Positions 38,751 to 49,630 of a DNA stretch of 64,000 bases are shown in pieces. The position numbers and the translations under genes were made by a program. The notes beneath the pieces are model-generated. The model saw only the letters and a program-made list of their open reading frames with translations, was not told the DNA's origin and did not search any database. The DNA comes from Cerrena zonata. Lineage: Eukaryota > Basidiomycota > Agaricomycetes > Polyporales > Cerrenaceae. Position 1 is the stretch's first letter; every line of letters begins with the position of its first letter. Location of the stretch: NCBI GenBank assembly GCA_038087015.1, contig JASBNA010000001.1, positions 2,666,001-2,730,000 on the forward strand, read 5' to 3'.

Positions 38751-39196
38751 ACCGCACTTCACATACATCCACTCTGGAATATGATTTCATACCCAGCAGC
38801 AGCACGTTCTCTGCACGCTTCCTTGCAAGTATCCTGCATGCACCTCACGCCACGCCACGTCCTCTCCCCCGTCCTCGCCCCGACGCTCTCTTTGACTTTA
38901 AAGAAATACTACAACCTGGAACTGCTCTTGTACCCCGCGCGCCTTTGGTCCTATCGTTGTGTAATTCCGTTGTATACGCTTTCGTATTAGTTTCTCCTAT
39001 ACCTCCGCATCTTGTAGCAAATGCATTTACCAGCAGCGAAATCACAGTCACTCTCAAAATCTCTCAAAATCAACTCCACTGGTGGTACACGCGAGAAAAA
39101 CACGATGTGCACGTGTGCCTGATGCTTTGCAAGTTCCATTTAGATTCAATCAAGCAATGGATACTAAGTCTATTGGGTAAAGAGTATATAGACCGT
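38751..39196. other. Convergent 3' region between CNB1 and ATP7
   Basis: About 445 bases with the two 3' UTRs. A long plus-strand frame across it (38693-39256) begins inside the last CNB1 intron and has no recognisable content, so it is not annotated as a gene. Confidence 0.5.
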
Positions 39197-40014
39197 TTAC
39201 ATGAGCGAAAGATCGCCGAACTTCTCCTTGTATCCTGTGGAAAGAAAAGAACGTGAGCGGGCAACACAGACTAACTCCGTATTGAGACATACCAGGTACG
39301 GTCCACTTGCCCTTCTTGAGCATGTTTTCGACGGCCTCTGTGATCCGTGGGTGGGCGTTACCGACCTCCTCAACCTATAAATCAAGGTAAGCAAACGGAA
39401 GATGAAAAGGAGGATGATGACGTACGGTGAGGTCCTCGAAGGGACGAGCTTCCTCGATGTTGGCGAGGGTAGCCTGGAGATCCTTCAACTCGACGTCAAT
39501 CTTCTCTGATGTCTCCTGAGCCTTGGCAACCTATAGCACAACGTGTAAAGCAACCTATAGAGATGCATCAAACTAGTGGTTTAACTTACAGCCTTGGCCT
39601 CGAAAGTCTCAATAGCCTGAATGTGCGAGCTGACATCATAAGTGACAGGCTTGAAGTCCTTCAAGAGCTTCTCAGCCTCATCCACGACGGCCTTGTTCTT
39701 CAAGACGGAACGATAATGAGCGAGGTCAACAGTTGTCGGGTTGGGAAGCAAATTGGTTTTGAATACGCTGGGCATCCATGTACCGCTTGCGGAAGGCTTG
39801 GAGGGAGGCAACGGTCTCTGGTAATTCCACTATCAGTACGCATTCGTTCATCAAAATCCTAGATATTCAAAGTACCCTTTCCGAGGCCGAGGGAGGAGTA
39901 GACCTTGGCGAAGTCCTATAAATTTAGTTGAGTTTACCTCCGCACATATTACCTGTCATCATGTCATTTGGAAGGAAAACTCACGACCGCTGCAGCTGCT
40001 GCTTTTGAGGCCAT
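39197..40014 (-). CDS. ATP7: Mitochondrial ATP synthase subunit d, with apparent one-base frameshift
   Basis: Peripheral-stalk subunit of F1Fo ATP synthase. The ATG at 40014 encodes MASKAAAAAV; after an intron DFAKVYSSLGLGK; after another ETVASLQAFRKRYMDAQR, then QNQFASQP. Here the frame breaks: the expected continuation TTVDLAHYRSVLKNKAVVDE is in the next frame, one base on. Removing one C from the CCC at 39738-39740 (GGG on the plus strand) would rejoin the two halves, with the exact spacing seen in other Atp7 proteins. Downstream are LLKDFKPVTYDVSSHIQAIE, DVELKDLQATLANIEEARPF and the C-terminus KKGKWTVPGYTEKFGDLSLM (stop 39197-39199). About 174 aa. An essential respiratory subunit is unlikely to be a pseudogene, so a sequence error is the first explanation. 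Confidence 0.9.
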
Positions 40015-40880
40015 TATATTCTTTCAAACGCGTGTCAGCGTGCCTTTCGACCAGGAAAGAGCTATATGAGGATGAGACTGACAAAGGAGGTAGAGTGGTA
40101 GACGGGTGTGTTGTCGTCGACACTGTTGAGGCAAGACTTTCCACAGCCGGCTTCGGCCGACGCCCGGTGCACTTCCCAATATGGCTTACTAGGTTCATCC
40201 GCTTGACATATTCCTCTCTCGTAAAACTTTATAATCTCACACACTTCTCATGTTTAAACATATGATTGAGGTGCATGGGAGCGATAGAATATCTTATGAG
40301 ACTTTTGAGATTGCGATCAGGATTTTAGGCTGGGACTTGATTGGGTCGTTGGTGGTTACGACTGGTCGTATGACGTCGTTTTTGACCGACTGTACAAATA
40401 AGCAGTGGGGACGATCGCACGATAGGAAATACGATAAGGAACGAAGGATCTGCGGGGTGCGCTCGCGTTGGATGCGAAGTCGCTGCAGAATCAGGCAAAG
40501 TACGGCCATCGATAAGTGTTACCCCGTCTCGTCCCCAACCGGACCCGCTGGGCGCTGAGCGCTGGAGTGTGCGGCAGTAGGACCGTTTGCTCAAGGACAT
40601 GAAAAGGATATTCTGCGACCAAGCTCCGTTACCAATAAATAGTGAAACACGGTGTGCAGGCGCATGAAAAGGAAGAGACCGGTGGTAGAGAGCAAGGCGG
40701 TACTCCGGGGAGGGTGCGAAGACGAGCTGGACAGGCCGGCCTCACGTCGGGGAAAGAACTCGATCAGCTCACGTGATGGCACCGATGTCATAAGGGGAGG
40801 GTACACATTCTTGGCCGTCCCCCTCAGCTTTCACCTACTCTCTTGATCTCTACCTCTCCGCGTCCCCACTCTCCCCCGCA
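40015..40880. other. Divergent promoter region between ATP7 and the hexokinase gene
   Basis: About 865 bases between divergent starts. The 80 bases before the hexokinase ATG are pyrimidine-rich (CTCTCTTGATCTCTACCTCTCC), a usual fungal leader. Open frames at 40250-40558 and 40591-40806 have no recognisable content. Confidence 0.45.
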
Positions 40881-43279
40881 ATGGCCCCCACATCAGCTCT
40901 CTCGGGCTCAACAGACGAATCCGCACGACAAATTCTCGATGCCATCGAGTCCCAATTCCAGCTCTCGAATGAGGCCCTCATCGAGATCGTCGAGAAGTTC
41001 CTTGAGGACTTCACCCTTGGTTTGGGAGAGTATAATCACCCCATGGCGATGATGTATGTCTCGCATATATTCTACAATTTATTGCTCACTCTAAGCACAA
41101 TCCCAGTCCAACCTTCGTCACCGGTGTACCAAACGGCAAGGAAACTGGGTGAGTCTTTCGTCCGTTTACCTCCGCTCCACCCGCCCTCGATGATAGTGAG
41201 GGAACAGTTGCATCCTTGCTTTATTGCGCTTTGATGCTATGGAGCATGATACGACTGTACTTCACTTCACCCTTGTGATCGTTATAATCGTTGCACTGTC
41301 GTACGAAGATTTGGCAGCGCCAAGAAGTTGTCACCTCTCCAGCGTTAGCTGCACGAATAGACGTTTCCACGTTCGCCTTGCTGTTTCCCTCATCCATCTA
41401 TTCTTCCTTCGCTTACGACCATCATCCCCAGAACCTTTCTTGCGCTTGACCTTGGTGGAACGAACCTGTAAGACCAGGAAACGCTCTTTACCCGACTATT
41501 CAACCAATACATTCACTCTATAGACGGGTTTGCCAAGTACAACTTCTAGGAAACCATGAATTCACTCTGCGACAACAAAAGTATCGTGTATCAGAAGCCC
41601 TCAAGACTGGAGAAGCTACAGCACTATTTGGTATATAATGATCACACTTCGTTCCTGAAACAATCAGCTGATCATGGACCTTCCAGATTACCTTGCAGAC
41701 TCGGTAGATGCGTTCCTAACTGAGCTACCACCTTCCCCAACAGACGCTCCGGCAGATCCCTTCGCTAGCAGTAACTCGCTAGAACTGCTAGAGCCCACTA
41801 CCGATCTTAATCCAGCACTTCCCCTCGGCATAACTTTCAGTTTCCCTGTAGAACAGACAGCATTGAACGAAGGAAAGATCCTCACTTGGACTAAAGGTTT
41901 TTCCGCAAGGAACGCTGTCGGTAATGACGTCGTCAAGTTGCTTCAAGACGCATTTGACAGGAAACACTTGCATGTGCGCTGTGTTGCACTTGTTAATGAT
42001 GTCAGTGTTCTTCCATATGATAAGCTCAGAATTTGTTTTGACATGCTTGAATTTGACGACTCAATAGACCGTGGGCGCTCTGCTTTCACGCGCATACACT
42101 GCAGGTGGATGCATCCTAGGTACGAACGATCATGATCGAAAAACTACGTCACATATCTCACCTTCATTGATCTTGATAGGAAGTATCTTCGGTACTGGAA
42201 CCAATGGTGCATATGTCGAGAAGGTCGAAAAGATTACTAAACTTGGCGACGCGCCAGCACGGAAACGCGGAGGTGACATGGTTGTCAACTGCGAATGGGG
42301 TGCATTCAACAACACAGTGCGTTCTCAACCTTTTTAATGTATTTTCTAGTCTTGAACTGACGTCATGTTAGCGAACGACCCTCCCAACCACACCTTTCGA
42401 TAACAAACTTGATCGAGAGTCGATAAACCCTCGCTTACAAGCATTCGAGAAATTCATCTCGGGGATGTATCTTGGAGAGATCACACGTAACATTCTCCTT
42501 TCCCTCGTCGATGCCGCCCCAAAACCTCTCTTGTTCAATGGCCGAGCAAGTGCTGACCTCAATAAACACTACGGTCTCGACACTGCTGTTATCAGCGAAA
42601 TCGAAGAGGCTTGGGAGACTGGCCGAAACGGTTCTATCCCGGAGTCGAAGCAGGTTCATGGGTCAAACTCTACCCAGAATGCTGCTGTTCTCACAAACGG
42701 TACATCAACCAAATCAGCGCCACACTTCACTGAGGTAGACAAACTATCTGCGGAAGACAAGTCTCGTTTGGAGAGGATACGCAACATCATCATCCAAAGA
42801 CTAAACATCGACGCTGCCGATGTCAGCCTTCGCGATGCCGCTATCGTTCGGTGGGCGGCGTCCTTGGTGGCTACTCGGGCGGCCAAACTTAGTGGATCTG
42901 CTGTTGCTGCTATTTTGGTGCAGACGGAGAGAGCGAAGTTGGGTGGTGGGCTGGTTCCTACGGAAGAGAAGATTATTATTGGTGTGGACGGCAGGTGAGC
43001 CTCGTTGAAATCTTCTTTATATTGAAAATCGGTGCTGACTATAATCCTCTTTGTTAGTTTGATCGAACACTACCCCAACTTCAACGCTCAACTACGTGCT
43101 TGTGTCCGGGGCCTCGTTGGTGAGGAGGTCGAGAAACGCATTGATCTCGGCCTTGCCAAAGACGGCAGTGGTGTTGGAGGTACGTGTTTATATTTTATGG
43201 GCCCTCAAACAACTTTGCTTACTACGGCCTATACTCAGCTGCTCTCTGTGCACTTCAAGCAACCAAGCAAGGCCACTAG
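40881..43279 (+). CDS. Hexokinase
   Basis: Phosphorylates glucose and other hexoses at C6 in the cytosol. The ATG at 40881 gives [20 protein letters not shown]. Exons then encode [14 protein letters not shown], the phosphate-1 motif [18 protein letters not shown], the sugar-binding [20 protein letters not shown] and [29 protein letters not shown] with the catalytic Asp, [24 protein letters not shown], the glucose-contact [18 protein letters not shown] and, near the end, [14 protein letters not shown]. Stop TAG 43277-43279. About 540 aa, with a Ser/Asn-rich insert ([20 protein letters not shown]) longer than in yeast enzymes. About nine introns, several very near the 5' end. I cannot decide between a general hexokinase and a glucose-specific form. 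Confidence 0.94.
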
Positions 43280-43985
43280 TCGGTCAAAATATGTACAACA
43301 TGAATACCACACATCCATACAACAATTGTAGCCCACTCCTGGCCCATCCTACCTTTGTCACAACACCTACTAATCCTCCTGTCGCGCATTGTTGTATCGT
43401 TTGTCCCCTTTTCTTGTTTTGATTTACTCTCTTTCCCTTCCTTCCACATGGACGGTGTGTGCGAGAAGTCCCTTAAATAAAGCGTGTACTATGTATCACT
43501 ACTTATAACATCAACAGGATCGAAAATGGAAATCTTGCCCTCTATTAGAATTAAAGACGTTTTCTTTGTGTACTAGACGTACTAGATTCTATGATCTTGG
43601 TTCTGTGCGTGGCGTTTATTTCCTCGAGTTTTCAGGTACTACTGCGTGCAAGGTCCGAATCTGGGTAAGCGTAGTAAGGCCTTCCTGAGCCTCCGTAGCC
43701 CCTCTGGAGCCCCAAGTATTTTTGAACGTTAACCTTGCCTCCCCAAAGACCATGATCCGCAGCGCTTGTTGATCCATGTAACCTCTGTCTCGAACATTCA
43801 CTTGCACGTCCGCTCCATCGTTTCATGATGACGGGATACTCTCGGAGCGTAATTTTGATTTCGCTGAGATCCATTTTGAAAATTGACATACCGCTATACA
43901 GCCTGAAGAGACACAGTCGGGTAGCACTCGGTGATGTCACTGCGCCACCCAAGTACTTGTGATGCCTTCAACATTAATTACAATA
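43280..43985. other. 3' flank of hexokinase gene; no firm gene
   Basis: About 700 bases. It begins with the T/C-rich 3' UTR of the hexokinase gene (43330-43500). On the minus strand, two overlapping frames (43616-43807 and 43632-43880) contain protein-like stretches such as MDQQALRIMVFGEARLTFKN, but they are in different frames, lack a clear start and match nothing I know. Possibly a decayed exon. Confidence 0.3.
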
Positions 43986-44640
43986 ATGGAAGGTGAGTAT
44001 CTTCCCTCCGACTGAGTGCAACGTTCATATACCAAAGTAACCGATTGGTTTTTACAGTAGATTCGGGCTTAGGCGTGATGGTATCATTACTTTGCCTTGG
44101 ATAGCCCTAGTATCCTACACACTATGATCAGCAGTGGCGTAGCCTAAGTCTCTCGACGAACTATATTCTAATACTACAAATGCATCGAGGTTAGCCATCT
44201 ATCGTTCTGACCAATATGTCTGTCAAGTTGTATCTTATTTTAGCTTTACACGCGAAAGCAACATGTCAAAGATGATTTCCATCTTGAAGATGCTCTTCCA
44301 ATAACGAACGGCCCAAATGCTGTATGCGCACCCCGAGCCCGAAGTCATCTAGAGGATGGTGGAAGGGTGGCAGAGCACTGGAAAGAGGAATTAAATTTAC
44401 GACCTCAATTGCGTGAGGTGATGGGAAGATTGGATATCTTTACTCTGGCTCCGTGGAGAGCATATGCTCTAGGTAATTGTGTCCGATATCCTCCTGCTCT
44501 TATGCATATATCACATATGCTATTCTCATCTCATTGATCCTGTAGGAACGCAACTCGGGAAACTACGCCAGAAATATCTCCTCGATCTTCACAAGAGACG
44601 ATGTCTCGGTGAGATACATACTCTCGAGGGCTACATGTAA
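43986..44640 (+). CDS. Candidate small multi-exon gene of unknown function
   Basis: No single long frame, but splice signals line up. ATG 43986 is followed after seven bases by a perfect donor (GTGAGT). TTTTTACAG ends at 44057, then a 23-nt exon follows; a donor GTATCA at 44081 and acceptor TTATTTTAG ending at 44243 lead to a 229-nt exon encoding QHVKDDFHLEDALPITNGPN, DGGRVAEHWKEELNLRPQLR and EVMGRLDIFTLAPWRAYALG. A donor GTAATT and acceptor CCTGTAG then lead to TQLGKLRQKYLLDLHKRRCL and a stop at 44638-44640. The sum is about 118 aa in one frame. Alternatively a last donor at 44637 (GTAAGC) extends it to about 44740. I recognise no family. The composition looks coding (few repeats, mixed charged and hydrophobic residues). 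Confidence 0.35.
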
Positions 44641-47600
44641 GCAATCCAATTCTATGGATTGGCTATCATGGGGAACGGTGAATGTATCCTAATAGCCTTC
44701 GTGTAGGTACGTGGTGGTTCAACCTTTCAAGATAGAACACCTTAGCACGGCCCTTTAGCTATTATTTAGCACATACCGCTACTCCGAATCCCAGCCTGCG
44801 TGTGGCGGCGGCACAGTCCTCGAGTTTCTTCAGGCTACAACTCAGTAAGCCTACAACATTCAACGCTCAGCCATTTCATTTCATGTTCACTTCTGATAAC
44901 AATATGCAAAAAAATCAGCTGACCATCCACACGATCATCTCACACCAAGCCGAACGTAGTCCATCCTATACCAGCTGATTCCGACTATATCAATTGAATA
45001 GACTCATCGACTGGCATAGATTGACCAGAAGTATATCGAAATGAATCAACTGGGGAACGTGTTTGATCACCATCGATACCGGGACGCTACATTGACAGGT
45101 AATCAAAGGAACGAGGTCATATGCCAATATTCACTCCGGAGGTCCTTCCAATGAGCGGTTGCGCTTGCCAACGATTCGGATGAGCTGAGGGAAATACACT
45201 CCCAAGCTTGAAGGACTATTTGTATGTCTGACGCAACAAACACGACTTACACGACCTTTCAATGACACACTCTCCAAGGGGTGAGACGACTCGGGCATGG
45301 AAGGGTATACATAGCACAAGAAACGAACCATCGAAGAAGATAGCGAGATTAGAGCCATCCCAGAGGCTAATGGATGTGACATAGACAAGGAAGAGCCGTA
45401 ATGGAAGAACCAAAATAGAAGCCCAAGCTTCATACATCCGTACCGTGACATTCATACAAAAGACCGCCAGGTATAGGCGTGAATGACATCTCCGTTTACC
45501 TCAATCTCCCGAGTCGTTGAGCCTCTTCCGAGTTCGGCGAGAGATGAAATTCCCGATCGTAATCAGTGGTTCTAGACGTTCGGGCTTGGGTGGACCGGGC
45601 ATTCAATTGAATTTGGGGGGAAGGACTACGTGCCAGTGGTTCGAATTTTGTCTGTCGGAGGGAACGTGTTTTGGGATTCGATACTTGAGAATGAGACTGT
45701 ATGAGAGGTGAAATTGTGGGTGTGGTGATTGTGAGATAGGAGGGCGTGTCGGTCATATGTACCACACCAGCCGCGGCCGAAGTCCCTTCGTGAAGGACTG
45801 TACGAGACAGCGGAGGCGAATCTGAGGGTGATTACCTGAATCACGTACAGTATGTACGAAAGTCAGAAGGATCTGACAGGGGTAGTTGAATTGACTACCA
45901 CAGTTCTCTGGGATAACGAGATGAAGGGCCAGAACGAACTGGTCAGTCAGGACCTTGGATGCTGTCAAGGAAATATATTTGTATTAGCCCACACATACTT
46001 GTATGACCCATTATTCATATGCCCGATAGTCATATGTTGCTACACAAGACCAATCCAATCACCAGGAGACGACCTCGAAAGAATCACGAGATGAATCATT
46101 GACCTACCCTGCGCCAACCAATCCCAAAGAGCTGAGTTTTCCGTATTCCAAATTCCACTGGGAGTTTATTGTTGTCCCATCCGAAACCTACAAGTATTGA
46201 GAACGCGCAAAAACTGACAAACACGACCAAAACCACCTACCAGCAAACCCCCTTCGTTCTTTCCGCGTTCCGCGTCTCCAGTTACTCCCGCGAAGGTCCC
46301 ACTAAGAACTAAAAACGTTTCACGGACACCGGTAGTAATAACACCCCAGCAGTCGGTCCATCGGAATCACAATCGCGGGCTCAGGCTCACATCATCTCTT
46401 CTCTTCCTAACACCGGGTCACCAGATACAAACATAGGCTCGACCCAAAAGAGGGCCCAAGACAGAAGTATGTACTGTCTGTCTGTCGATCGTTATATCGC
46501 CTCGAGGTCGATACCGTGACCGCTGCGCAATTGCATTACCTGACTCAATGCTCAATCCCTACACTTCTAGGTGAGAAGTGTAATCATAACGGAAAGAAAG
46601 AGGGAGGTGCCTGTGACCCAAGAGGTGACACGTTCAGGGTCCCTTTCTGCCTTTTTCTGCCTAGAAACGACCCCCTCCCCCCTTCGTATCTCTCGGCCCC
46701 TTGAGTTTCGGGTCTTCTCTCCAGTACGTGTTGGGTCTGGGTTGTCGTTCTGCGGTAAGAAGCGTTCTTTGGCTCTAGAATTGTGAACGTGGTTGATACG
46801 TACGAGCAGGACAAATCATCCATATGTACATTATGATTTATAGGGAGGGTTCGTTCCATCCGTAAGTCATCTTGAATCCTATCCAACATCCTGGCCCGAG
46901 TATGAGTGCTGGCTACCTCATGATCATCCAGCATGACCCTCTCGAACCTTGAAGCTTAGCCAAGATCTTACACCGAGTAAGAACACACGTTGGCAGATAA
47001 CGCGAACCGTTGAATCACCCTGGACTCGGAGTCGAAGAAGTTTGGAACCTGTGATCCCCAAAACGATCCAGGTTATTCAATACAGTTGAGTAGAACATGA
47101 CGAAGCAACTTCCAAGTTCGAAGCGAGGACCCATCGTTATCTCGAAAGTCCAAAGATAAGATCCACGGAAGCCGGTAGGGGAGACATTCCTGCGAAGATT
47201 AAGAGCGAATGAGGCCGAGCAGGCCTAGGATCGTCAACTTGATGTGTAATCTCTTCAAGTCGTTCGAAGTTGTGTATCTTGTAAGCTTGAAAGTTAGTAA
47301 ACCGATTTTAACGCATCAGAAGTAAAACAAGCATTTGCGTGCGTTATGGGCATCTCGGGATGTTTAATCACCCCAAACGATAACGCATCCACATTTCTTC
47401 AACAAACCCAGCCCAACGCAGATCATTCGGAGTCCTCGTTATCCCCACTCTCTTCAGACACAGGTCCGACTCCGAATCCACAGGAAAAATCTAGCATGCC
47501 AATACCCGAGGGTTCAGGAAATCACCGACCACACCACCAAAGACAGTTGATCGTCGACCCTCTAGTGTTGCACGTTCTGGCCTAGAGGAGAATTGATCAG

Positions 47601-48230
47601 CCCCCCGCCCCAAGGCATAAAGCTTAACGGAACGAGCGTGGGTCGTATTCGGATGTCCGCTCTACCAAACATAGATTAGGGAGAATTGCACGGGTGGAGG
47701 CGGGTGATGTGCGTTTGGATGAATATGGTTGTATCTCGCAGTTTGTTATGTCTTTTTTTCTGCCGCAGTCTGTATGCGGTATGTCTTGGCTTGTAGATGT
47801 GAATGAGATGAAGCCGGATATGGACCGTACGACGATAAATTTGTGCTTGAGAAGGGTGCGACATGAAGAACACGAGTGTTTGTGTGATCGGTGGTTTGTG
47901 TTATCCGGACAGCAGTGGTGAGGATCAGATTTTAGCCTGCTTGTCATTCATTCGAATCGGCATAACCTAGAATAAAACTAGGCTTGGTGTTCTGTGCCCT
48001 AAAACCCAAGGGTTGTGGTCCGATCGTATAAACTGCGGAAACTCGAGTGTGATCAAAGGTAAAACACGTTGCTTGCCCAACAAGAGACAAGTTTGCCCAC
48101 ATAGGTTATAGCTTGAGAGCGAGTATGTCGTATGTTCTACAACGTTGGGTCATGCGAAAGGTCACACCAGGTTGTAAGGCTAGCTGCAAGGGGGTTCATT
48201 CCGCCAACATGAGTCCGTTGCTTAGGACAG
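44641..48230. other. Gene-poor stretch upstream of the bZIP gene, left part
   Basis: About 3.6 kb without a supportable gene on either strand. Many short frames of 60-116 codons occur (for example minus 46584-46934 from an ATG, and plus 47346-47585 from an ATG encoding a Ser/Pro/Gln-rich 79-residue peptide), but none shows a domain or convincing splice partners. No transposase, reverse transcriptase or tRNA was recognised, and no terminal repeats were seen by eye. It may contain regulatory DNA or a non-coding transcript. Confidence 0.4.
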
Positions 48231-48469
48231 ACCATGTAGATTTGTTTCGTTTCGAAAACGAAATGACCACCATCCCAAGGTGACGGTAGGCACCGAGAAT
48301 TGCTCGAGATGAGAAATAAGAAGCATGGGAGGGTACATGTGAGTCATGAACGGACTGATCTCGGTGGTAATAGAGGACAAATCTAAAGTGCATTGGTCGC
48401 CTGGGAAGAATTGGAAAAGAAGAGGAACGAGTGGGCAAGCTGTGCCGAGATCTGTTTACTTGCCTTTTT

Positions 48470-49400
48470 CTAAATGATGCTTCGGAAAGCGCGGATTCCC
48501 AAGCACGCAAAGGCGGTCTGGAGCAGAGGCCAGATTGAGAGATCTGCACATAAAAATGATGGATCTGAGAGTCAAAAAAGGATTTATAAAGCATCGGGGT
48601 GTCAGGCGGCGGGGGGAATTGGACACGGCGGTCTGGAAGGGTCGGGGCGTCGGTGGTGCCGGCGACGAGAAAAGCAGAGTGGACGTCGTGAGTGGGGATG
48701 GGACGCGTAGGATTTGCAAGTGGGAGAAATGTGGCGATGCGTTGTACGGGAAGAAGGATGTGTTTAGAGTGGGATAGAGTTGGGATAAGGTGAGGTAAGA
48801 GGGCACACGGGACGTAGAATGCAGGTGGTGAGAGAAAAGGGGAGACAGAAAAGGAAAGGGAGACTAAGTATGGAAGGGACGGTGATGGGGAGAAAGATGG
48901 GGGATGTATTGACAGAAAGTTTGACATGAGATACATGATGATAGTGGCAAGTGTGCATCTGGATGGATGGATATAGAATCTAGAAGGGGGGAAGGAGGAG
49001 CACGTCTGTTTGGGGAGGGAGAGGATAGAAATATGGAAAGAGCAGAGGGCGACATGTGTTGGGTCAACTGAGCGATGGAGATGAGCGGCAGAGGATATGT
49101 ATAGGGCGATAGGAGAAAACGTGTTTGGGAGGAAGGGGAGGAGTGAATGGACGGAACGGATTTGACGGAGCGGATGCAAGGCCAGGCACGGCGGAGAAGA
49201 AAAAGGAAAGCGAGAGGAGGCAGATGGTGCAGTCTGAGTCTCTGGGGACGATGGGCAGCGTTGAAGACGGGCAGAGAGCAAGCAAGCGTCGGAAGCCAGG
49301 CAACGTGCAGGTGGAGAAGGTTGGCACAGGGGGGCTGCCGATTGGCTGGGGCAGAATTGAAAGTCCGCCGCGAGTGACGGAGTATAGATAATGACGGAAA
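48470..49400. other. Long purine-rich (plus strand) tract flipping to pyrimidine-rich before the bZIP start
   Basis: Across roughly 930 bases the plus strand is strongly enriched in G and A (runs such as GGGAGAGAGGATAGAAATATGG-type purine stretches), giving a 435-codon Ser/Pro/Leu frame on the other strand (48196-49503) that starts only from a non-ATG codon. Just to the right, 49440-49630 is strongly C/T-rich on the plus strand, the expected leader of the bZIP gene. The flip suggests two back-to-back transcription start regions, with a leftward transcript of unknown product. Confidence 0.45.
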
Positions 49401-49630
49401 CCCACGTCATAAGTCGAGTCTGATGGGATCCTGGACCCTCCCCAGCCAGAGTCTCCGGTTCTGCCAGTGAGTCTCTCTCTCTCTCTAGTGCCAGTGTCGT
49501 CACCGTCTCTCACCCGTCGTGCGTCACTCTCTTTCCTCCTCCTCCCCCGCTGCCCTGCGTCACTCCCCATTTGCCCACAATTCTATTCGTTTCTCCGTCT
49601 CCGATTCGCTCTATCAAGTCATTGCTCCCC

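Noticed and set aside
38693..39256. 187-codon plus-strand frame between CNB1 and ATP7
   Set aside because: Begins inside the last CNB1 intron, overlaps the last CNB1 exon in another frame and the ATP7 3' end; no domain.
39740..39820. 16-nt GTACAT...CCCAG micro-intron in ATP7
   Set aside because: It restores frame but shortens a segment of fixed length in the family and destroys the conserved QNQFASQPTT-like stretch; a one-base error fits better.
45620..45660. tRNA-like B-box (GGTTCGAAT) on the plus strand
   Set aside because: No matching A-box at the right distance and no cloverleaf pairing by eye.
48196..49503. 435-codon open frame on the minus strand
   Set aside because: It starts from a non-ATG codon and consists almost wholly of Ser, Pro, Leu and Phe, as expected from a pyrimidine-rich strand. 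No domain or splice structure supports it.
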